Origin: Holosporales bacterium
Lineage (GTDB): Bacteria; Pseudomonadota; Alphaproteobacteria; RUG11792
Assembly (NCBI GenBank): GCA_031269095.1
Contig: JAIRWI010000002.1
Location: 42,252-106,251 of the forward strand
Length of the DNA: 64,000 bases
Direction: 5' to 3'
Shown: positions 56,595 to 64,000 of the stretch, piece by piece
How positions within the stretch are numbered: the stretch's first letter is position 1
How the letters are laid out: the number at the start of each line of letters is the position of its first letter
The notes under the pieces: model-generated
The model's database searches: none
The model's input: the letters and a program-made list of their open reading frames with translations, nothing else
What the model was told of the DNA's origin: nothing
Translations under genes and position numbers: made by a program

Positions 56595-58748
56595 TTATTT
56601 TTTTTCTAAATGCAAAGTGCCATCCCAATCACTATTTGGCGGGGTTTGCATATATTTTTCACATCTTATAATTAGCCCTGTTAAAGATCTCTCTATTTCT
56701 GGAAAAATCCTGATCAGAGCTTTATATCTAGAAAGTGCTTCGTTAAAATCTCTCTTCTGATAAAACTCAAAAGCTTCCTTGGATTTAGCACATAGCTCTA
56801 TTTGTTTATAATATTTTTGATCATCGGCGTCTTTCATAGCACAGAGAGGTTCAAATATTACAGTTCCGATATTTTTGCCTTTAACAGCTATTTTATCTAT
56901 TATTCTAAACAAAACCTTGCCACGTGCGGCAGATTCAACATTTTCTGATACAAGGATATTAGTTCCATAAAGCTTATTAATTCCTTCTAAGCGCGAAGCT
57001 ATATCGACTGCATCTCCGATTGCAGTGAAGTTCATCCTGTTGTGAGAACCAATATTTCCAACTATGACAGACCCAGAATGAATACCAATACGTGTTGGAA
57101 ATGCAGGTTTCCCAAGAGGTGCCCATTTTATTCTTAATTCATTTATAAGTTCCTGGCACCGAAGTGCTGCATAACAAGCATTGATACATTGATCATCATC
57201 GTTATTTGGGGCCCCCCAAAGTGCCATAATTGAATCCCCTATGTATTTGTCAATAATCCCAGAGTTATTCATAATCTCTTGTGTTATCGTATCAAAATAT
57301 TCCGAAAGGTGTAGCATCAAGTATTCTGCTGGGAGATTTTCTGATATTACTGAAAAATTTTCTATATCTGTAAACATTATTGTTATGTTTTTTGTCTGCC
57401 CCCCTAAAGTTGGAGTTATCCCATAACTGACCAGTTTATTAACGAGGTCCTTGGGAGCGTATTTGGAGAACGTAGAAACACTTAATTTCATGGAATTTAT
57501 TGCATTTACAAGCTTTTGGATTTCGAGGATGTTGGAATTACAAGGAGGAAGATAATTATCTAAATCCATAGCACCTATCGATTCAGCTGCCCTACAGAGA
57601 GATGTTATTGGTATAGATATTCTCCGCGATAACAAAAAAATAATTCCAATAGATGTAAGAAATATAAAAATTGAAATAATCAGCATATCTCTTTGAATCG
57701 TTGAAAAACCTGCTGTAAAATCATCTTGAGGAGAAATTGATAGGAAGTAAAAAGGCATCCCCTCTAGTTTTTGTATATTAGCGAGGAACATTTCCCCATC
57801 AGCTTTATAAGTTGCATGAATTTTTTCTTCTCCTATGGTGTTTCTAATCGCTCCTTCTAAAGCGCCGTCTCCAGAATTTGAAACGGATAAAAGGGATAGC
57901 TCATCAGTTTTTTCATCAAGGGTAAATGTTTTTATATCAGTGGAAGACGCAATTAGTTCATTTTTGTCGTTTATAAGATAATTCTTAGAATTCTCACTGG
58001 GTTTTATTTTTTTGAGTAAATCTTTAAATTGCTTAGTTGTAAAATCTATTCCTATAATCCCGATTGCTGTCCCATCACTGTAGTAACCAAGTGGCATCGA
58101 CAGGGTAATTCCAGCTACCTTTGTCGTTTTAGATAAATATACATCATTCCAAACTTTATTTTTTTGAAGCTCTGCTTTGATATACCAATCTCTTTTTGTT
58201 GGATTAAATTGTACTTTCTGGAGTTCTTCTTTTGAGATTGTTCCAAAATCTTCATTGAGATATGTCCATTCTTCTTTAAGCATTTTTGCTTTAGGATCAT
58301 TTCGTATTGTTCTTAAAGCAAATTTTGCATAATTTGGGAGTTTTTCCTGATGGCCGCTTTGGTAATTAGTTATCTCATTAAGAGTTGTAGCTTCAAAATG
58401 TGTTCCATCTTTGAAGGATATATAGAAACCTGCTGTATACGGGATGCTTTTTAAGCTTTCTAAAAACAGTACACTGTATTTATCAAAGTTATTAATATCA
58501 TTTTTGGGATTAAAACTTTTCGCAAATATATCAATAGTCATTTCAAGATGATTAAAATATTCATCTAACCAGTTTGTGGTAGTTTGAGACACTACTTTTG
58601 AGTAATATTCCTTTTCAAAATTTAATACGAGTTTTTTATTTGCATAAGAGGAATATAATATTTCACTCGCCACAGTGAGTCCTATTAAAGCCGAAAAGGC
58701 TGTGAGTATGTCGAATTTTATTTTTCTATTTTTTAAAAATTTCATCAC
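56595..58748 (-). CDS. Membrane class III adenylate/guanylate cyclase with dCache sensor
   Basis: 717 residues. TM1 at about 14-35; a periplasmic dCache-type sensor at about 40-350 (FYISFKDGTHFEATTLNEIT and NPTKRDWYIKAELQKNKVWN); TM2 at about 353-376 (MLIISIFIFLTSIGIIFLL); HAMP-like linker; cyclase domain at about 450-640 with the metal Asp residues (NITIMFTDIENFSVISE and DKYIGDSIMALWGAPNND) and RIGIHSGSVIVGNIGSHNR. Both metal Asp residues are kept, so it should be active. A C-terminal TPR-like helix pair follows. It would make cAMP or cGMP in response to an external ligand; no effector protein is visible nearby. Confidence 0.9.
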   Translation of the reverse strand: MMKFLKNRKIKFDILTAFSALIGLTVASEILYSSYANKKLVLNFEKEYYSKVVSQTTTNWLDEYFNHLEMTIDIFAKSFNPKNDINNFDKYSVLFLESLKSIPYTAGFYISFKDGTHFEATTLNEITNYQSGHQEKLPNYAKFALRTIRNDPKAKMLKEEWTYLNEDFGTISKEELQKVQFNPTKRDWYIKAELQKNKVWNDVYLSKTTKVAGITLSMPLGYYSDGTAIGIIGIDFTTKQFKDLLKKIKPSENSKNYLINDKNELIASSTDIKTFTLDEKTDELSLLSVSNSGDGALEGAIRNTIGEEKIHATYKADGEMFLANIQKLEGMPFYFLSISPQDDFTAGFSTIQRDMLIISIFIFLTSIGIIFLLSRRISIPITSLCRAAESIGAMDLDNYLPPCNSNILEIQKLVNAINSMKLSVSTFSKYAPKDLVNKLVSYGITPTLGGQTKNITIMFTDIENFSVISENLPAEYLMLHLSEYFDTITQEIMNNSGIIDKYIGDSIMALWGAPNNDDDQCINACYAALRCQELINELRIKWAPLGKPAFPTRIGIHSGSVIVGNIGSHNRMNFTAIGDAVDIASRLEGINKLYGTNILVSENVESAARGKVLFRIIDKIAVKGKNIGTVIFEPLCAMKDADDQKYYKQIELCAKSKEAFEFYQKRDFNEALSRYKALIRIFPEIERSLTGLIIRCEKYMQTPPNSDWDGTLHLEKK

Positions 58749-59021
58749 GAGTCATGTACCGTATTCTTCTCAATAAAGTGAAAGATCTTAAAAATATTGG
58801 AATATTTATGAGTGAGAGATATTGAATTTATTAAATGTAGTAGTAGTGTTAGAAAAGGCCATTTTGAAATTTGAACAAACATTCTTTCACAAAACAGAAG
58901 AAAGGGAACCCATATTTTTATTCTATTGGTGAATAGATTAAAAATCGGTTAACTTAAAATGAGATCTGTGATAAATTTGTGTAAGTTGATATGTTTTCTC
59001 TAAAAAAGTTAAAAATTCTTT
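58749..59021. other. Upstream region between cyclase and thymidine-kinase-like gene
   Basis: Divergent AT-rich gap. It should hold the cyclase promoter on the minus strand. No repeats of the A, B or C families and no RNA gene are seen. Confidence 0.4.
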
Positions 59022-59040
59022 ATTTTTCAACTTGAAAAAT
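59022..59040. promoter_or_regulatory. Perfect 19-base palindrome, operator-like
   Basis: ATTTTTCAA-C-TTGAAAAAT is a perfect 9-base dyad around one central base, 55 bases upstream of the thymidine-kinase-like gene. Such symmetric AT-rich sites commonly bind dimeric repressors; as an RNA hairpin it would have a loop too small. Which protein binds is unknown. Confidence 0.4.
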
Positions 59041-59095
59041 GTTTTGATTTTTTAGAGAATGCATACAAGTTATATCTCTCGAGAAGGTAGTGACT

Positions 59096-60196
59096 ATGGA
59101 GGAAGGTTTGTGTAATAGGTTATTTGCGTTTGTATTAGTGTGGGTGTTTGCTTCGGGATGTAGTGCTTCGAGTCCTGATGATCCTTTCGCACCAAGAGAT
59201 GAGGGACATCAAAAAAAGCTTGTGTTTCTTGCTTCATCTTCTCCGTCTTCACCTCCGTCAGAAGAAGCGTCTTCGTCTTCTTCAGGAACTCCCCCTGGTA
59301 TAACACGTACGGAGTCGGATAGCAGTTCTGAGGGTGAATCTGATTCAGAGTCAGAAAGGTCGATCGATAGTCTTGTTTCAGTTTGCCATTGTCCATCTGT
59401 CCAAAAAACGGGCATTCTTCCTAATGTCTTTTTTTATCATGGACTTATGTTTTCAGGGAAAAGTAGTTCTATATTCACAAAATTAAATTTAAATCCGGAG
59501 GGTACGAGGCTTTGTCTTGTGGTGCCGAAGAATGCTGCAGGATTTTCTGGGAAAGGGGAAGGGGGAGAGGAGGAAATGCCAGAGGTGTCTATGTTGGTAC
59601 GTAATCCAGTAGGAGTTTCTTCGAGAGTTAAACCACATGCAGTTATATTTTTAGATACAGATATGACTGTGCTTATGACTTCTTTACTTAGTGGTTTATT
59701 ATCTGTTCGCAGTGAACGTAAACTTGTATGCATTGATGAGTCACAATTTTTGCTCCCGGGGCAGATTCATCAGATACAACAACTTGCTCTTTTTTATAAA
59801 GAAAGAGGTGTTGCGTTTGAGTTATACGGTTTGAAGAGAGATTATTTACATAGGCCTTTTCCTGCGGTTAGGTGTTTGGCAGGTTTTGCTAGGATAAAAC
59901 GTGCTGGACATAATGCGTTGTGTCCATGTGGGGAACCGGCAGATCGGAATGTGAGGATTTTTACAAAAGGAGGAGGGCTTTGGGAGATAGACAAAGGAGA
60001 AGGAGAGAAAATCGTAGCTACTCTAGAAGATGGTTACTCATATATTCCTACATGTGAAAAACATTGGAAAATTGGACTTGATGGTCTTTCTGATCAAATA
60101 AAAAAGACTCTTGCAAAAAACACGTCAGTTGAGAAAATTATAGATCCAGTTGTCGCAAAAAATATGACAGTTGTTGTTCCCAAAAAAAAGACTTAA
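59096..60196 (+). CDS. Thymidine-kinase-like domain behind a lipoprotein signal and acidic Ser-rich linker
   Basis: 366 residues from ATG 59096 (GAGAAGG lies eight bases upstream; GTG 59090 is an alternative). Residues 1-22 form a signal with lipobox ASGC (RLFAFVLVWVFASGC). Residues 23-95 are rich in Ser, Pro, Asp and Glu (SSSEGESDSESERS). From about 105 there is a type II thymidine kinase pattern: Walker A (HGLMFSGKSSSIF, 116-123), the D-E-x-Q-F box with catalytic Glu (VCIDESQFLLPG, about 214-218), GVAFELYGLKRDYLHRPF, zinc-type cysteines (NALCPCGEPADRNVRI and PTCEKHW) and the lasso end DGYSYIPTCEKH. Ordinary thymidine kinases are cytosolic and about 190-220 residues. Higher GC than its neighbours by eye. 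An export signal on a nucleoside kinase would place it on the surface or outside the cell. Confidence 0.75.
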   Translation: MEEGLCNRLFAFVLVWVFASGCSASSPDDPFAPRDEGHQKKLVFLASSSPSSPPSEEASSSSSGTPPGITRTESDSSSEGESDSESERSIDSLVSVCHCPSVQKTGILPNVFFYHGLMFSGKSSSIFTKLNLNPEGTRLCLVVPKNAAGFSGKGEGGEEEMPEVSMLVRNPVGVSSRVKPHAVIFLDTDMTVLMTSLLSGLLSVRSERKLVCIDESQFLLPGQIHQIQQLALFYKERGVAFELYGLKRDYLHRPFPAVRCLAGFARIKRAGHNALCPCGEPADRNVRIFTKGGGLWEIDKGEGEKIVATLEDGYSYIPTCEKHWKIGLDGLSDQIKKTLAKNTSVEKIIDPVVAKNMTVVVPKKKT

Positions 60197-60310
60197 TGAA
60201 ACAAAGACTTAATGAAACAATGTAGCTGTTTTCGTGTTAGTTTTTCTGTTTCCCTAGTATTAGGAATCGGAGTAGAATTTATTATATATGTGTAAATTTA
60301 GAGAAGTTTA

Positions 60311-61432
60311 ATGAGCGTGGATAAAAACAAGGCATTAGATGCGGCACTACAGCAGATTGAGAAGGCTTTTGGCAAAGGTTCGATTATGAGGCTGGGGCAG
60401 CGCGATGTTATAGAAATAGAATCTATTTCGACGGGTTCACTTGGTCTTGATATTGCTCTAGGAATTGGCGGATTCCCAAAGGGACGTATAATTGAAATAT
60501 ATGGACCGGAATCATCTGGGAAAACGACACTTACCCTTCATGTTATAGCGAATGCCCAAAAAATGGGAGGGACCTGTGCATTTGTTGACGCAGAACATGC
60601 CCTCGATCCGGCTTATGCAAAAAAACTTAATATCGATATAGATAATTTGATAATTTCACAACCTGATACAGGGGAGCAAGCTCTAGAAATAGCAGATACA
60701 TTGGTCAGAAGTGGGGCTGTTGATGTTCTTGTTATAGATAGTGTTGCTGCTCTTGTCCCTAAAGCTGAGTTAGAAGGGGATATGGGGGATTCACATATGG
60801 GGCTTCAGGCGCGTCTTATGAGTCAGGCTCTTCGAAAGTTAACTGGTTCTATATCTAGGACAAATTGTATGGTTATCTTTATCAACCAAATCAGGCAAAA
60901 AATTGGAATTATGTTTGGAAATCCAGAAACAACAACTGGAGGGAACGCTCTTAAGTTCTACGCTTCAGTGAGGGTTGATATAAGGAGAATTGGTGCTATA
61001 AAAGACAAAGACAGTACCGTTGGGAATCAAACTAGAGTTAAGATTGTAAAAAATAAAGTTGCTCCACCGTTCAAGATGGTTGATTTTGATATCATGTATG
61101 GTGAAGGAATTTCGAAAACAGGGGAGCTTATTGATCTTGGTGTAAGGGCGGAGATTGTTAATAAATCCGGTGCATGGTACTCATACAAGGATAACAAAAT
61201 TGGACAAGGAAAAGAAGCTGCCAAGGCTTATCTTAAAGAGAATCCAGAAATTGCAGATGAGATCGAGTCTATGATTAGAGGAACGGCAAATGTTATTTCT
61301 GAAAGCATGATGGAGCCAATGAAACTACCTAAAGATTCAGAAGAATTAGAGGAACAGGAATTGGAGGAGATATCTAATACAGATGATAGCGCTACCACCA
61401 CCGCGTCGTCATTGCCAGGAGAAGAAGAGTAA
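60311..61432 (+). CDS. recA: Recombinase RecA
   Basis: 373 residues. Walker A ([18 protein letters not shown]), the catalytic Glu segment ([18 protein letters not shown]), Walker B ([19 protein letters not shown]), loop L1 region ([19 protein letters not shown]) and the P-loop-coupled [20 protein letters not shown] are intact. The acidic C-terminus ([18 protein letters not shown]) is typical. ATG follows GAGAAG. It is followed by a run of repeats rather than recX. Confidence 0.98.
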   Translation: MSVDKNKALDAALQQIEKAFGKGSIMRLGQRDVIEIESISTGSLGLDIALGIGGFPKGRIIEIYGPESSGKTTLTLHVIANAQKMGGTCAFVDAEHALDPAYAKKLNIDIDNLIISQPDTGEQALEIADTLVRSGAVDVLVIDSVAALVPKAELEGDMGDSHMGLQARLMSQALRKLTGSISRTNCMVIFINQIRQKIGIMFGNPETTTGGNALKFYASVRVDIRRIGAIKDKDSTVGNQTRVKIVKNKVAPPFKMVDFDIMYGEGISKTGELIDLGVRAEIVNKSGAWYSYKDNKIGQGKEAAKAYLKENPEIADEIESMIRGTANVISESMMEPMKLPKDSEELEEQELEEISNTDDSATTTASSLPGEEE

Positions 61433-61449
61433 AAAGGATTATTGATATG

Positions 61450-61741
61450 GGTTACTCACTCCAGTTAGCAATAGGTTAACTTTTCAAAACCTATACCAAG
61501 AACTAGTGATGTTTTAGGTACATTTGTCGAAATTAATGTTAAGTAGGATAACTATATATATCCTAACACAAAGAGAAGTGGGATTTTTTATTACGTAATG
61601 AGTTATCGTTAATTCTCGAGCGCATTTGGCCTTTTATACTCATTTTAGTTAGCAATAGGTTAACTTTTCAAAACCTATACCAAGAACTAGTGATGTTTTA
61701 GGTATATTTGTCGAAGTCAATGTTAACTGGAGCAACTATAT
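61450..61741 (+). repeat. Two A-family repeats
   Basis: A copies at 61450-61558 and 61634-61741, both in plus orientation and unusually alike: TTAGCAATAGGTTAACTTTT, CTATACCAAGAACTAGTGAT and TTTTAGGTA are shared by both. This points to recent duplication or gene conversion. The 75 bases between them contain nothing recognisable. Confidence 0.8.
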
Positions 61742-61944
61742 ATACTTAGTTTCATACTAAGAGAAGGATTTCCTATAATGTTGATGCAAATAATCCTGTG
61801 ACCTTTGTGCTTAATATCTAGCCTCCTATATATAGTAAATTATCTAAGTGTAGTGTGTTTACAGGGGGTGCTTATGGGGGGAATCTCCGCGCTCTTTGGG
61901 CGATTGAATAATGGTTTTTTGTTCCCTTACACGAAATTGAGTTT
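61742..61944 (+). mobile_element. C-family MITE-like element, copy 4
   Basis: About 203 bases from ATACTTAGTTTCATACTAAG to ACGAAATTGAGTTT, closely following the copies at rpoC and 31423 (shared GCGATTGAATAATGG-type block near the right end). It sits directly on the end of an A repeat. No clean target duplication is visible. Confidence 0.7.
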
Positions 61945-62340
61945 ATCATAGAAAGAATTCAACTTCTCAGTATGTTTGGGTATATAAGAGTTAAAGCATA
62001 AGAGGTGTAAAGTTTTTTCGGTGTTTTTGAGAAATTGCTATACCATTTTTTCAAGCATTTTTGTCGTATAGTCTACTAATTTTATAACACGGCTATATCT
62101 CATACGTTCTGGTCCTGTATGTTTTAGCAAGCTAATATGAGTAATCCTATATGATCTACTTTTATAAAAACTGAATGGATGTACTACTTTTATTACATTA
62201 ATTTTATAGAAAATGATAAAAATTACCAAAATAAATTTAAAATATTTATAATTATTGTTATTCAACAAAAGGTTAAAAATAACAATAAACAGAATTAAGG
62301 GTCATATATACAATGGAGTTGTTAGTTGTCTTTTTAATTT
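61945..62340. other. Intergenic stretch before the exported-protein pair
   Basis: AT-rich. A 76-codon minus-strand frame (62038-62268) is present but looks like chance. This stretch should contain the promoter for the exported-protein genes that follow; no clear -35/-10 pair stands out. Confidence 0.4.
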
Positions 62341-62349
62341 AGGTGAGTC

Positions 62350-63042
62350 ATGTTAGTAAAAGGGGTTTTAATGCTAGCGGCATTTGTTACTGTGCAAGGT
62401 CAAGCTAGTACAGTAAAAGTTAGTCATGCGGGGTTCGATACTTCATCAAGTGCGCCGATGATGTCTGTACGTGATTTATTAGAAGTAAGGCGTGATTTGG
62501 GTCAAACGACCGAAGACAGATCTTATGAACCACCGAGGGATTTTTCGACTTCATCAAGCTTTTTGTCAGGTAGGGAGACACAAACTAAACGAAGAGTAGT
62601 GTCAATTCCAGAAATGAAAGAGGAAGATGAGGAGGCAGCACCTTCGTCTTCGGGTTTTTCATCAGTTCCACCGGTTAAAATTCAAGTTAGAGACATAATA
62701 AATACAATTACCAATCCAGAAACAGGCTTAGGGTCGATAACTCTGAGTGCAATCTTGTCTAATAAATGGATTTCCAGTGTAGATCCTTTAATGAAAAGAG
62801 TCACCAACACTATAAGTCTCCAGATCCCCCAATACAGTGATAATGAGAAAATTTCTCTATTAGAGTTTCTAAGGTCTCAATCATCTGCATTTAAGCTGCG
62901 TAAGTTATATGCTTGGCAAGATATGTTTGTTCACTCACAGCCTGAAATAACTAGCTATACAAATTATCTCGAATATGTATCGGGAAAGGTGGACTTATTA
63001 ATTAGTATCTTAGAAAAAGTGACCGCAAATGAAAAACCTTAA
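62350..63042 (+). CDS. Exported Ser-rich protein of unknown function
   Basis: 230 residues; no family recognised. ATG 62350 lies just after AGGTGAG. A short signal peptide is visible (MLVKGVLMLAAFVTVQGQA). The mature N-terminal third is low complexity, rich in Ser, Arg and acidic residues (EMKEEDEEAAPSSSGFSS). The rest is a predicted helical domain (ISLLEFLRSQSSAFKLRKLY and NYLEYVSGKVDLLISILEKV). The plan, signal then acidic Ser-rich linker then a domain, is the same as in the thymidine-kinase-like protein. Its end overlaps the next gene by 14 bases, so they form one operon. Confidence 0.65.
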   Translation: MLVKGVLMLAAFVTVQGQASTVKVSHAGFDTSSSAPMMSVRDLLEVRRDLGQTTEDRSYEPPRDFSTSSSFLSGRETQTKRRVVSIPEMKEEDEEAAPSSSGFSSVPPVKIQVRDIINTITNPETGLGSITLSAILSNKWISSVDPLMKRVTNTISLQIPQYSDNEKISLLEFLRSQSSAFKLRKLYAWQDMFVHSQPEITSYTNYLEYVSGKVDLLISILEKVTANEKP

Positions 63043-63373
63043 AAGATACGTCAGTATATTTATATCCCTTTTTACGTTTGTGGTGATCATTACTTCAGGT
63101 ATCGAGGGTTATGCTGCTGCACCTCTTATTGACCGGACCCATGGAGCAGCACAAATGGCGGCTGCAGAAGTGGCAACTGGTCTTCGTACAAAATTATTAG
63201 GTGTTGAGTCGGATGCGGTAGGCCCAGCGATATTGGCTGAGATAAATGCGAACGACCCTCGTTGTAATTTCGATCAGCAGGTCCATTTGGTCTCTAGGCA
63301 TCTTATAGATAGAGGGCATTATCTCGATGATGGGGTATTCCACCAATGCATATTATGTTTTTCCGCCCCCTGA
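63029..63373 (+). pseudogene. Exported protein, first part of a frameshifted gene
   Basis: 114 residues as read. Signal peptide (RYVSIFISLFTFVVIITSGI, cleaved near GYA-AAP), then a helical region (GAAQMAAAEVATGLRTKLLG and NFDQQVHLVSRHLIDRGHYL). The frame ends at 63371-63373 soon after the run GGGG (63332-63335). Removing one G joins it without a break to the long open frame at 63309-64000, giving HYLDDGYSTNAYYVFPPPES. So this is probably the N-terminal part of a larger exported protein, interrupted by an indel, by a sequencing error or by a shift used on purpose. Confidence 0.6.
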
Positions 63374-64000
63374 ATCTGTTTTTTGTACAACTGCAGTACA
63401 ACCGGGGTACACGCGCCTGATTCAGTACACTAGTGATATACTTAATCTAATGTTTTCTGGGCGTGTCCATATAAGTGTAGGGGCACTGGAGGGGGGCTAC
63501 CTTCCCATATACGCCAATTTTTATGGGCACGATATCCAAGAACTAAAAACTCTATGCGGCCAAGTCCGGCAAACAGTGAGTTCTTATGTTATTGTTATAT
63601 TAAGCATCCTCAATAAACCGAGGGCAGAAATGCCCGTTTTAGTCACTCCAGTTCCCTGGCAGGTTATAATAAATACAATGTATACTATCCCATTTAGTTT
63701 AGATAAATATAAATCTTCTCATATTCGAATTCAAAATGTTTCGCGGTTAATCTCTGCCCTACCCCCCCCAGGGCATCCAAACGTAAATCCTCTCCCTGCT
63801 CCTCCTGCTGGAGGTGGAGGGGGCGGAGGTGGAGGTGGAGGTATGCTACCTCTTGCTGTTCCCCCTCCTCCTGAGGAGGAAGAGCCTGCTGGTGGAGGCG
63901 GCGGTGGAGGTGGCATTCCTCTTGTGGCTCCTCCTGCCGCTGGCGGCGGAGGCGGTGGCGGGGGCGGAGATGCACTTCTCCCCCCCCCCCCCCCCCCCCC
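63309..64000 (+). CDS. Gly/Pro-rich C-terminal part of the frameshifted exported protein, open at the window edge
   Basis: The +1 frame relative to the preceding part is open from 63309 (stop TAG at 63306) to the last base, 230 codons. From GYSTNAYYVFPPPESVF it continues through a normal-looking domain (RLIQYTSDILNLMFSGRVHI and PWQVIINTMYTIPFSLDKYK, to about 63750), then PPPGHPNVNPLPAPPA and three glycine runs (63807-63843, 63889-63915, 63941-63968) separated by proline/acidic blocks (LPLAVPPPPEEEEPA), and ends in a proline run encoded by poly-C. This resembles formin FH1-type polyproline stretches in composition. The final poly-C of 20 or more bases may be real or a contig-end artefact. Confidence 0.6.
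   Translation, partial: MEGIISMMGYSTNAYYVFPPPESVFCTTAVQPGYTRLIQYTSDILNLMFSGRVHISVGALEGGYLPIYANFYGHDIQELKTLCGQVRQTVSSYVIVILSILNKPRAEMPVLVTPVPWQVIINTMYTIPFSLDKYKSSHIRIQNVSRLISALPPPGHPNVNPLPAPPAGGGGGGGGGGGMLPLAVPPPPEEEEPAGGGGGGGGIPLVAPPAAGGGGGGGGGDALLPPPPPP

Noticed and set aside
62038..62268. 76-codon minus-strand frame before the exported-protein genes
   Set aside because: Biased to codons expected from AT-rich non-coding DNA, no ribosome-binding site, no recognisable family; kept only as a weak possibility.
63694..63975. Minus-strand Pro/His/Gln-rich frames at the window end, including a polyproline frame at 63731-63916
   Set aside because: They mirror the glycine/proline codons of the plus-strand frame, which continues from a gene with a signal peptide and is open for 230 codons.

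Overview
The window looks like a piece of the chromosome of an AT-rich, reduced alphaproteobacterium, most likely an intracellular one of the Rickettsiales/Holosporales type. The support is a GapR (DUF2312) protein, a bifunctional IspDF, an alphaproteobacterial L36, an alphaproteobacterial heparinase II/III-like protein, an organophosphate:phosphate antiporter, scattered rather than clustered housekeeping genes, several exported proteins of no known family, and intergenic spaces full of decayed repeats. The placement is inference; no rRNA is present to test it.

Layout. 1-640: end of an ion-transporter gene, then tatA and gapR overlapping by 4 bases. 1490-12949 (minus): the secE-nusG-rplK-rplA-rplJ-rplL-rpoB-rpoC transcription/translation cluster. 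13396-18084: a repeat-bearing exported protein, recG and an MFS permease. 18784-22742 (minus): dnaA, an OPA-type sugar/glycerol phosphate antiporter and mtaB. 23004-24679 (minus): a histidine kinase and an unusual XRE-HTH/receiver fusion regulator. 25108-30000: an orphan cytosolic protein (weak Hcp resemblance), ybeY-corC, a DsbA-like protein and an orphan membrane protein. 30440-37882 (plus): dapA, tRNA-Leu(CAG), tRNA-Arg(ACG), an exported thioredoxin-like protein, pyk, a queuosine-precursor-type transporter, a small exported protein, heparinase-like protein and an orphan ftsQ. 37879-41870 (minus): murA, greA, an iscU-iscA fusion, ruvA, menA. 42032-47371 (plus): secA with a repeat-rich tail and a UvrD/PcrA helicase. 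47609-50605 (minus): rpmJ, ispDF, recJ. Then yebC, tRNA-Leu(UAG), tig-clpP, tRNA-Gln(CUG), a DUF1015 protein, a membrane adenylate/guanylate cyclase, a thymidine-kinase-like lipoprotein, recA, and at the far end two overlapping exported proteins, the last frameshifted and running into poly-Gly/poly-Pro sequence and a poly-C stretch at the window edge.

Repeats are a defining feature. About 28 copies of a roughly 105-base element with inverted ends (two subfamilies, here called A and B) lie between genes, mostly downstream of genes or between convergent genes. Four copies of a roughly 200-base element with inverted ends (here called C) also occur; the copy at rpoC has a clean 5-base target duplication. 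One A copy is split by an internally deleted IS5-family element carrying the C-terminal end of its transposase. Repeat ends even supply the last codons and stop of two genes.

The most notable points are: an IscU-IscA fusion that depends on a run of eight A residues; a thymidine-kinase domain behind a lipoprotein signal and an acidic Ser-rich linker; a SecA with five 37-residue Lys-rich repeats after its zinc-binding end; an XRE-receiver fusion paired with a phytochrome-type kinase; the nested repeat families; and a frameshifted formin-FH1-like Gly/Pro-rich exported protein at the edge.
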